Shown piece by piece: positions 6,421 through 12,002 of a DNA stretch of 12,002 nucleotides. Position numbers and translations under genes: made by a program. The notes under the pieces were generated by a model. It saw only the letters and a program-made list of their open reading frames with translations. It ran no database searches and had not been told where the DNA came from. Source of the DNA: an uncultured Prevotella sp. (lineage in GTDB: Bacteria > Bacteroidota > Bacteroidia > Bacteroidales > Bacteroidaceae); the NCBI GenBank assembly GCA_900769055.1, contig CAAGFF010000224.1, positions 1 to 12,002 on the forward strand, read 5' to 3'. Every line of letters starts with the position of its first letter. The first letter of the stretch is position 1.

Positions 6421-6493
6421 GTAGGGGCAGACCTATGCGTCTGCCCAATCCGCACGCAACGCATCATCGCGTACCGTCATTCAGGGCGGACGC
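6421..6493. repeat. REP-like hairpin element
   Basis: GGGCAGAC (6425–6432) and GTCTGCCC (6439–6446) form a perfect 8-bp stem around a 6-nt loop CTATGC. A related arm GGGCGGACGC (6484–6493) could pair with GCGTCTGCCC (6437–6446) at 9 of 10 positions. From memory, GGGGCAGAC...GTCTGCCC elements recur between genes in Bacteroides genomes; this copy looks eroded on its right side. Confidence 0.55.
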
Positions 6494-6567
6494 TCCGGCC
6501 TCACCGCAGGAGCATATAGCGGAGAGGAGTACGGACAAGAAAAGCAAAGGGACATTCCCGCTGCATC

Positions 6568-6600
6568 CCCTTACGCTTCCCTTACATTTCCCTTACTATA
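6568..6600. repeat. Three-copy 11-bp tandem repeat CCCTTACNNNN
   Basis: CCCTTACGCTT, CCCTTACATTT and CCCTTACTATA follow one another without gaps. An inverted copy, TAAGGGAA (6613–6620), can pair with TTCCCTTA (6588–6595). On the minus strand these become GTAAGGG purine repeats downstream of the promoter at 6662–6693. Confidence 0.7.
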
Positions 6601-6661
6601 GGAACAGGATGCTAAGGGAATGGTAGGGAGATGATGAGTTTCAGAAAACCATAGAACAGCA

Positions 6662-6693
6662 CAAAGATAGCATGTCGGCAGGGCAAAAACAAA
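6662..6693 (-). promoter_or_regulatory. Orphan Bacteroides promoter
   Basis: On the minus strand: TTTG (6690–6693), 20-bp spacer, TATCTTTG (6662–6669). Consensus and spacing are good, but no protein gene follows until 5930, some 700 bp away, and that gene has its own promoter. It may drive a small RNA over the GTAAGGG repeats, possibly ending at the GGGA-ATG-TCCC hairpin with T-rich tail near 6541–6560. Confidence 0.4.
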
Positions 6694-6750
6694 TATGTAT
6701 GAGAAAAAGTGCCAATCGCTAATTTGAGTAGATGATAGAGTTTCCATGGA

Positions 6751-6819
6751 CGATAAGATTATTAACCCTACCCATTTAAGATTAATAACCTAACAGACGA
6801 AAGGTTATTAACCTTATCG
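6751..6819. repeat. Cluster of three AAGATTAWTAACC-type elements with inverted repeats
   Basis: Copies start at 6755 (AAGATTATTAACCCT) and 6778 (AAGATTAATAACCT), 23 bp apart in the same direction; the third lies inverted at 6802–6815. TTAATAACCT (6782–6791) and AGGTTATTAA (6802–6811) form a perfect 10-bp stem around a 10-nt loop. CGATAAG (6751–6757) and CTTATCG (6813–6819) bracket the whole cluster. Confidence 0.7.
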
Positions 6820-6863
6820 AAACAGAACACCTTACGGATGTGTATGGTCAGTGTAGCACACAC

Positions 6864-6901
6864 AAAAAAAAGAACGCTCCGAAAAAATATTCAGGGCGTC
6901 C
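6864..6901 (-). terminator. Rho-independent terminator after the M23 peptidase gene
   Basis: On the minus strand: GGACGCCC, a 13-nt loop, then GGAGCGTTC and a run of eight T. The stem is 8 bp with one bulged A and one G-U pair. It begins 49 bp after the stop codon at 6951, the right place to end that transcript. Confidence 0.7.
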
Positions 6902-6950
6902 TCCTGGCTATTGAGATTGTTTTACGTTTGATATGAAATGCCACATTTGA

Positions 6951-7823
6951 TTAAGAGCAACGCAAAACCTGACCCGGTCGCAAGATGGTCTTGCGCGTGA
7001 TGCGGTTCAGTTTGCAAAGCTGGTCGATGGACACTCCCTGACGGGCAGCGATGCGGCCCAGCGTATCGCCCTTCTTCACCTTGTAGAAGAGTCCTTCGCC
7101 TGCAGCCACAGCACGTGCGGTGGTTGCCTTGGTCTTTCCCTTATGGAAGGTATAGCTGTCAGCCATGATATCCTGCTTCTCGAAGTCGAACATGAGAGCC
7201 GGGTCGATGGGAATGCCTAAGAAACGAGTCTCGAAATGAAGGTGCGAACCGGTGGAACGGCCTGTATTGCCTCCCAAACCGATGACATCGCCCGCCTTCA
7301 CCAACTGCTCCTCTGAGACAAGTTGCTTGGACAGGTGGCCGTAAACGGTCTCCAAACCATTGTCATGACGGATAACGATGTACTGGCCATAGCCGCGACG
7401 GCGACCCTGATTCTTGACGATACGCACCTTGCCATCGAAAGCGGCACGGATGGTGTCACCTACCAACACCTTGATATCCAATCCGTTGTGTACTCTGCGA
7501 CGACGCGGACGGTAACCAAAGATATCGGTAATGCGGGTATTGGATGTGGGCATACAGAAACCGGTGAGGTCGAATGTATAACTATCGGGCACGATGGCAT
7601 CACCGTATGCTTGTACATGGTCATTGCTCCAGCTGGGATAGATGTCCAGTCCCGGATAGAGGGACTGCTCTGCACGAATCTGCTTCTGCAAAGCAAGCGA
7701 ATCTACGCTCTTCAGTTTTTTGTCGATAGGGGCTTGGCGGGCAATAAGGTCTTGCGAGAAAGCATTCAAGCCAACCATTGCCATAACCAATATAAATGTT
7801 GTTTTAATCCAATTCGAATTCAT
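6951..7823 (-). CDS. Secreted M23 family peptidase with C-terminal LysM domain
   Basis: A 290-residue peptidoglycan hydrolase. The N-terminus MNSNWIKTTFILVMAMVGLNAFSQ is a signal peptide (cleavage near residue 23). The LytM/M23 zinc peptidase domain spans about 95–215 with all expected residues: His112 and Asp116 in HNGLD, His163 in VYGHLS, and the HLH pair His195/His197 in GSHLHFE. G-rich GRRRGYGQYIVIRH and GLGGNTGRSTGSH are typical. Residues 246–288 (YKVKKGDTLGRIAARQGVS onward to LRPGQVL) are one LysM repeat that binds glycan chains. It should cut or regulate cutting of peptide cross-links in the periplasm. The catalytic set is complete, so it is likely an active enzyme, not an EnvC/NlpD-like activator. 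It has a terminator after it and a 220-bp gap before it. Confidence 0.93.
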   Translation of the reverse strand: MNSNWIKTTFILVMAMVGLNAFSQDLIARQAPIDKKLKSVDSLALQKQIRAEQSLYPGLDIYPSWSNDHVQAYGDAIVPDSYTFDLTGFCMPTSNTRITDIFGYRPRRRRVHNGLDIKVLVGDTIRAAFDGKVRIVKNQGRRRGYGQYIVIRHDNGLETVYGHLSKQLVSEEQLVKAGDVIGLGGNTGRSTGSHLHFETRFLGIPIDPALMFDFEKQDIMADSYTFHKGKTKATTARAVAAGEGLFYKVKKGDTLGRIAARQGVSIDQLCKLNRITRKTILRPGQVLRCS

Positions 7824-8043
7824 TCCGTATGCCTTTCATTATAAGGAGGGGTCGCATCCACGAAGCCTCATTTTCAAAAATTCCCTCAAAGGTAGTGTTT
7901 ATCTTTGGAATAGCGTGTCTGTCATTAACTATTTTTTACGGAACGGGAATCAGACGGAGGTATAATACACACTCATTCAACTAATATACAGAATAATAGA
8001 CAAAATATGTTTAATAACATATTGCGAACATATAAACAATTTT
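7824..8043. other. Intergenic region between recG and the M23 gene
   Basis: On the minus strand TACCTTTG (7887–7894) matches the -7 box and lies 63 bp upstream of the M23 ATG; no TTTG sits at -33. An AT-rich hairpin, AATATGTT-TAAT-AACATATT (8004–8023), lies 20 bp after the recG stop and is followed on the minus strand by only four T, so it is at best a weak terminator or an operator. Confidence 0.45.
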
Positions 8044-10140
8044 TCAACTTATCGCCGCCCAGTTGACATTCGTCTTGCGGAGCGACTTCAACTGCCGCCA
8101 CACCACCTCGTTCTCTGGCAACGCACCTTCGGGATCGGCATCAATGAGGCGTTGTGCCACTTCACGTACATACTGCAGCAGTTGTCCGTCGCGAGCCAGG
8201 TCCGCTATCTTCAAGTCGAATGCCACGCCACTCTGTTGTGTCCCCTCCAAATCGCCAGGGCCACGCAGCTTCAGGTCGGCTTCGGCAATCTCAAAACCGT
8301 CATTGGTACGCACCATTATCTCGATGCGCTTACGGGTCTCTTCGGTCAGCTTATAGCCGGTCACCAGGATGCAGTACGACTGGTCGGCTCCCCGCCCTAC
8401 CCGGCCACGCAACTGGTGCAACTGGGAGAGGCCGAAGCGTTCGGCGTTCTCTATCACCATCACCGACGCATTGGGCACGTTCACACCCACCTCTATCACC
8501 GTAGTCGCCACCATAATCTGTGCCTCGCCGGAAACGAAGCGTTGCATCTGTTCATCCTTCTCGGCAGGCTTCATCTTCCCATGCACCTTGCAGACCTTGC
8601 AATCGGGGAAATCCTCGCAGATGTGCAGATAGCCCTCCTCCAGATTCTTCAAGTCAATCTTCTCGCTCTCCTTGATGAGGGGGTAGACGAAATAGACCTG
8701 CCGGCCTTCGGCTATCTGCTTGCGTACCGATTGATTGAGGCTGACCCGTCGGTTGTCGAACTGATGCAGGGTGGCAATGGGCTTGCGTCCGGGGGGAAGT
8801 TCGTCAATGACGGAGACATCGAGGTCGCCATACAGCGTCATGGCCAGCGTGCGGGGAATGGGTGTGGCGGTCATTACCAGCACATGGGGAGGTTGCACAT
8901 TCTTGGTCCAAAGGCGGGCACGTTGTGCCACTCCGAAGCGGTGCTGCTCGTCTATGACCACCAGTCCCAGCGAAGCAAAATTCACCGTGTCCTCGATGAC
9001 GGCATGGGTGCCCACCAGTATCTGTACATCGCCTGTAAGCAGACCGTTGAGTATCGCCTCCCGCCGTTTTCCCTTGATGGAGCCGGTCAGCAGCTCCACC
9101 CGTACCTGCATACCGCAGAGCAGTTCGCGCAGGGTGTCGAAGTGCTGGTTGGCCAGAATTTCGGTAGGAGCCATCAGGCAGGCCTGGAAACCATTGTCCA
9201 GCGCAATAAGCATACTCATCAGAGCCACCAACGTCTTGCCGCTTCCTACATCTCCCTGCAGCAGGCGGTTCATCTGACGGCCGGAACCCAAGTCGTGCCG
9301 TATCTCCTTCAGTACCCGTTTCTGGGCATTGGTCAGCACGAACGGAAGGTTCTGCGCATAAAAGGTGTGAAACACCTCACCCACCCGCTCGAACACATAA
9401 CCGCGGTATTTGTGCTGACGGTCGCGGGCATAGCGCAGGATGTTGAGCTGTACATAGAACAGTTCCTCGAACTTCAGCCGGTACTGTGCCTTGCGCAACA
9501 GTTCGGCATTGGATGGGAAATGAATCTGACGGAGTGCTTCCGTCAGCGGCATCAAATGATGGGCCTGGACCAATGCCGGCGAAAGAGTCTCGGGCAACGG
9601 TTCGTCCAGCTGCTGCAGCAATGTAGCCATCAGTTTCTCAATTGCATGCGAATTGAGCAGCATACGCTTCATCTTCTCCGTCGTGTTGTAGTAGGGCTGC
9701 ATTCCCAAGGCCGAGAGCTTCAGCTCCGCTGCCGGATCGATGTCGGGATGGGCGATGTTGATGCGCTTGTTGAAGAGGGTGGGTTTGCCGAATACAATGT
9801 ACTCCGTCTGCAACTTGTACTTGTTCAGCAGGTATTTGATACCTTGAAACCAGACCAGGTCTACCACACCCGTCCCGTCGGAGAAGTGAGCCACCAGCCG
9901 GCGTTGACGTCCCTCGCCTATCGACTCGAAGCTAAGGATTTTGCCTCGCAACTGTATGTAGGGCATCGAGCCGTCTACCTCACGGATGGAGTAGATGCGG
10001 CTGCGGTCGACGTACTTGTAAGGGAAATAGTACAGCAGGTCTTGCTGAGAAGAGATTCCCGCCTCCTTGCTAAGTACGGCCGCCCGTTGCGGCCCGACGC
10101 CCGGCAAGAACTTGATGTCGCGTGTGGCCAAATCGAACAT
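8044..10140 (-). CDS. recG: ATP-dependent DNA helicase RecG
   Basis: A 698-residue helicase, normal for RecG, that remodels stalled replication forks and branch-migrates Holliday junctions. The frame stays open to a TTG at 10164, but the ATG at 10140 starts MFDLATRDIKFLPGVGP, the usual N-terminus, and leaves 13 bp after the DJ-1 stop. In order: N-terminal helical part with FLPGVGPQRAAVL; wedge (OB-fold) domain about 50–150, including FSDGTG and WFQG; Walker A GDVGSGKT (296–303); DEQH box (397–400) in VIDEQHRFG; motif III TATPIPRTLA (424–433); TTVIEVGVNVP (546 on); motif VI LRGRVGRG (577–584); and the C-terminal TRG region with DGFEIAEADLKLRGPGD. Nothing is missing. It seems co-transcribed with the DJ-1 gene. 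Confidence 0.98.
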   Translation of the reverse strand: MFDLATRDIKFLPGVGPQRAAVLSKEAGISSQQDLLYYFPYKYVDRSRIYSIREVDGSMPYIQLRGKILSFESIGEGRQRRLVAHFSDGTGVVDLVWFQGIKYLLNKYKLQTEYIVFGKPTLFNKRINIAHPDIDPAAELKLSALGMQPYYNTTEKMKRMLLNSHAIEKLMATLLQQLDEPLPETLSPALVQAHHLMPLTEALRQIHFPSNAELLRKAQYRLKFEELFYVQLNILRYARDRQHKYRGYVFERVGEVFHTFYAQNLPFVLTNAQKRVLKEIRHDLGSGRQMNRLLQGDVGSGKTLVALMSMLIALDNGFQACLMAPTEILANQHFDTLRELLCGMQVRVELLTGSIKGKRREAILNGLLTGDVQILVGTHAVIEDTVNFASLGLVVIDEQHRFGVAQRARLWTKNVQPPHVLVMTATPIPRTLAMTLYGDLDVSVIDELPPGRKPIATLHQFDNRRVSLNQSVRKQIAEGRQVYFVYPLIKESEKIDLKNLEEGYLHICEDFPDCKVCKVHGKMKPAEKDEQMQRFVSGEAQIMVATTVIEVGVNVPNASVMVIENAERFGLSQLHQLRGRVGRGADQSYCILVTGYKLTEETRKRIEIMVRTNDGFEIAEADLKLRGPGDLEGTQQSGVAFDLKIADLARDGQLLQYVREVAQRLIDADPEGALPENEVVWRQLKSLRKTNVNWAAIS

Positions 10141-10153
10141 TTCCGGTTGGCTC

Positions 10154-10702
10154 TCAAGCGACAATCATGGCCTCTCTCAGTTCCTTCGCCTTGTCTGCGC
10201 CCCGCAGCTGCTCTACAATGGCCAGCGAGAACTCCATGGCAGCTCCCGGACCGCGACCGGTGATGATGTTGCCATCGACTTCCACCATGCGTGCGGTATA
10301 TTCGGCACCCTCCAGATGTGACTCAAACGACGGATAGCACGTAGCTTTGCGTCCCTTCAGGATGCCCAGATGTCCCAATACCATAGGAGCGGCACAGATG
10401 GCGGCGATGGGCTTCTTCTCTGCCGCAAAGCGCAGCAGGATGCGGCGCAGGTCATCACACTTGTCCAGCGTATCGGCTCCGGGCATACCACCCGGCAGTA
10501 CAAGCAATTCGGCATCAAAGAAATCGCAATTCACGATGTTCCTGTCGCACAGCACCTGTATCTGGTGTGCACCGGTCACTATCTCATCGGGAGTTACCGA
10601 AATAATCTCTACATTCATACCTGCCCGACGCAACACATCGACTGTAGTCAAGGCTTCTACTTCTTCAAAGCCATCGGCTAAAAACACATAAACTGTACCC
10701 AT
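10154..10702 (-). CDS. DJ-1/PfpI family protein (ThiJ/YajL-like)
   Basis: A 182-residue single-domain protein of the DJ-1/YajL class. It opens MGTVYVFLADGFEEVEALTTVDVLRRAG, matching the family N-terminus. Glu16 corresponds to human DJ-1 Glu18, and Cys103 in the elbow AAICAAPMVLG corresponds to Cys106. LVLPGGMPGADTL and the late ITGRGPGAAMEFSLAIVE are family hallmarks. Roles proposed for the family are oxidative-stress protection and glyoxalase or protein-repair activity, and the exact reaction is disputed. The gene follows tonB after 83 bp with no clear promoter or terminator between, and precedes recG by 13 bp, so it is probably part of the same transcript. Confidence 0.92.
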   Translation of the reverse strand: MGTVYVFLADGFEEVEALTTVDVLRRAGMNVEIISVTPDEIVTGAHQIQVLCDRNIVNCDFFDAELLVLPGGMPGADTLDKCDDLRRILLRFAAEKKPIAAICAAPMVLGHLGILKGRKATCYPSFESHLEGAEYTARMVEVDGNIITGRGPGAAMEFSLAIVEQLRGADKAKELREAMIVA

Positions 10703-10785
10703 ACTAATTCAAACTTTTTTTGTTGAGGATAATCCCTCTGTTATTCTTTATCCGGCCTGCCGCTTCCGAAGCAGAACGGCTTCCC

Positions 10786-11670
10786 TTATTTCAACTTAAA
10801 ATTGTAAGTGATGGTTCCCGACTGGTTGGTCAATCCTTCGATTGCATTGAACCGAGCCTTGCGGGCTGCATCCAAAGCAGCCTTGCGCAACGCGGAATTG
10901 ATGGTATTGGTCTGCGGATTGATTGTAGCAGCAACGACAACTCCTTGGGGATTGACCGTGATGTTCACCACCACCCGACCTTCCTCTTGTACGTTGTAGA
11001 CGGGCTTAGGCAAACCTCCGGGTCCCAGCGAACGTCCGTCCAGACTGAAAGAGCCATATCCTCCCACACCTGTGGCGGCTCCGTTCGATGCATTGCCCGT
11101 AGGAGAGCCCTGCGTGCCCTGCCCCTGACCGTCGCCTCTACCCGCCATCTGCGCACCCTTACCAAAGGCACCCGACACCCGCTGACGGGCGGCCTCTTCG
11201 GCTGCCTTACGTGCCTGCTCTGCCTTGGCTTCCGCCAACTTGCGTTCTTCCTCCGCCTTCTCGGCTGCACTCTTTTCCGGCTTCTTCGGTTCGGGTTTCT
11301 TCGGTTCTGTCTTTTTGGACACAGGCTGTTTCACCACAGGCTGAGGGGTTTTCTTCTTCACCGGTTGACTTTTGGGTTTCACGGCTACCGTTTCCTCCTC
11401 TTCCTGCGTCAGCAACTCCTGTTCGGCGGATTCGGCAGGTACTTCCGGCTGGGGAGCCTCCTGAGGCAACACATCCACCTCAGTCAGCGTAGGCAGGGAG
11501 CGGCCTCCTGCATCGGGCACTTCGCCCAGCATCACAGGCATACCTCCCTCCTCCATCGGTTCGGGCACTTCGATGCACGCCAGAACCAGGAAAGCGACCA
11601 GGACCACATGTACCAGCAAGGCACCTGTCCAACCAACAAACTTACCTTTCTTTTTGTTCTCCATATCCAT
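10786..11670 (-). CDS. tonB: Energy transducer TonB
   Basis: A 294-residue TonB-family protein that carries proton-motive-force energy from ExbB–ExbD to outer-membrane transporters. A short cytosolic tail (MDMENKKKGK) precedes one membrane helix (about 11–32) with His21 in the place of the conserved TonB helix His. A Pro/Lys/Glu-rich periplasmic stalk follows (99–133, PKKPEPKKPEK), then an Ala/Glu/Lys helix likely to be coiled coil (134–166), a Gly-rich hinge (167–215), and the C-terminal domain (about 220–294) with LPKPVYNVQEEGRVVVNITV, NPQGVV and a final TYNFKLK strand. The stalk and AEKAEEERKLAEAKAEQARK also resemble TolA. The ATG at 11670 directly follows the exbD stop with no gap. MENKKK at 11664 is an alternative start. 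Confidence 0.9.
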   Translation of the reverse strand: MDMENKKKGKFVGWTGALLVHVVLVAFLVLACIEVPEPMEEGGMPVMLGEVPDAGGRSLPTLTEVDVLPQEAPQPEVPAESAEQELLTQEEEETVAVKPKSQPVKKKTPQPVVKQPVSKKTEPKKPEPKKPEKSAAEKAEEERKLAEAKAEQARKAAEEAARQRVSGAFGKGAQMAGRGDGQGQGTQGSPTGNASNGAATGVGGYGSFSLDGRSLGPGGLPKPVYNVQEEGRVVVNITVNPQGVVVAATINPQTNTINSALRKAALDAARKARFNAIEGLTNQSGTITYNFKLK

Positions 11671-12002
11671 TTACTTTCCGCGGGTGGCCAACACCATCTT
11701 GAACTTGTTCTCGTTCGCAATGTTCAGCACCTTGACAATCTCCCGATAGGGGACTGCCTCGTCCGCATAAAGCGCCACATACATCTCCGGCTCACGAGCC
11801 GCACACTCTTGCAGAAAGGGTGCCAGTTCGTCGATGGACAACGGACGTTCCTTCTCATTGCCGAAAGCCGCATAGCAACGCAGTTCCTTATCGATGATGA
11901 CCCGTGTCAGCGGCTTGGCCGATGTCTGCTGCTTGCCCTGCGGAAGCAGTACCTTGATGGCGTTGGGTGACACCATAGTCGAGGTTATCATGAAGAAGAT
12001 CA
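11671..12002 (-). CDS. exbD: ExbD/TolR biopolymer transporter, 5' end cut by the window
   Basis: The frame runs off the right edge. The visible part begins IFFMITSTMVSPNAIKVLLP, the end of the single membrane helix of ExbD/TolR proteins and the start of the periplasmic domain. The ATG at 11991 is internal to that helix and is not the true start. The periplasmic part of about 100 residues ends VLNIANENKFKMVLATRGK, with EMYVALYADEAVPYREIVKVL typical of the family. The essential helix Asp lies outside the window. ExbD pairs with ExbB as the proton-driven motor for TonB. The gene abuts tonB; exbB is presumably just beyond the right edge. Confidence 0.92.
   Translation of the reverse strand, partial: IFFMITSTMVSPNAIKVLLPQGKQQTSAKPLTRVIIDKELRCYAAFGNEKERPLSIDELAPFLQECAAREPEMYVALYADEAVPYREIVKVLNIANENKFKMVLATRGK

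Larger units (their letters stand above)
6032..6861. other. Long non-coding stretch with several repeats
   Basis: No open frame here has a recognisable protein, a good start context or coding-like composition; the few short frames have stop-dense neighbours and odd residue use. I found no tRNA or rRNA. The stretch holds the 17-bp site array (6208–6290), a perfect AT palindrome TCAATAATTATTGA (6367–6380), the REP-like hairpin, the 11-bp tandem repeat, an orphan minus-strand promoter and the AAGATTAWTAACC cluster, listed separately. Confidence 0.6.

Noticed and set aside
10141..10164. Longer RecG start at 10164
   Set aside because: The codon there is TTG and the extension overlaps the DJ-1 gene; the ATG at 10140 gives the usual RecG N-terminus.
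8152..10263. A 703-codon open frame on the plus strand opposite recG
   Set aside because: It mirrors recG, whose full motif set proves the minus strand is coding. The plus-strand product has no domain and is rich in His, Gln and Leu, as expected for an antisense shadow.
10720..11970. A 416-codon plus-strand open frame opposite tonB and exbD
   Set aside because: Low-complexity Arg/Leu/Phe-rich product caused by the Pro/Lys/Glu-rich tonB stalk read backwards; no start context.

Overview
The window looks like a chromosomal stretch of a Bacteroides or close Bacteroidales relative. The evidence is protein style (ExbD–TonB, secreted proteins with short Ala/Gln-ending signal peptides, a YqhD-like alcohol dehydrogenase), several matches to the Bacteroides promoter form TTTG-N19-21-TAnnTTTG, weak Shine-Dalgarno sequences, and a REP-like hairpin repeat. 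I cannot name a species. All recognised genes except one lie on the minus strand.

Region 1 (1–4060, minus strand) is a tightly packed operon read right to left: iron-sulfur-flavoprotein-like reductase, secreted alpha/beta hydrolase with a Cys nucleophile, hexapeptide acetyltransferase, iron-containing alcohol dehydrogenase, lipoprotein with an antibiotic-biosynthesis-monooxygenase (ABM) domain, and the first 34 codons of another exported protein that runs off the left edge. Gaps are 9–25 bp or a 4-bp ATGA overlap. Its promoter has a good -7 box, no -33 box, and a 14-bp direct repeat at 21-bp spacing where the -33 box should be, a layout typical of an AraC-family activator. Together the genes suggest inducible reduction and detoxification of reactive carbonyls or quinones (inference).

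Region 2 (4061–5216, plus strand) holds a divergent Fic-family gene with an N-terminal winged helix. Its inhibitory motif is intact, but Gln replaces the catalytic His. A perfect 6-bp-arm inverted repeat sits upstream of its -7 box.

Region 3 (5245–6950) holds an exported beta-barrel-like protein whose last strand is cut off by a one-base frameshift, preceded by a textbook promoter and a second 21-bp-spaced direct repeat. Beyond it is about 0.9 kb without a convincing gene. That stretch is unusually structured: four 17-bp TTCA-N9-TGAA sites at exact 22-bp spacing, a REP-like hairpin, an 11-bp tandem repeat downstream of a good orphan promoter (possible small RNA), a cluster of AAGATTAWTAACC elements, and a terminator for the next gene.

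Region 4 (6951–12002, minus strand) is housekeeping: truncated exbD, tonB, a DJ-1/PfpI protein, recG, then a secreted M23 peptidase with a C-terminal LysM domain. exbD and tonB abut; DJ-1 and recG are 13 bp apart.
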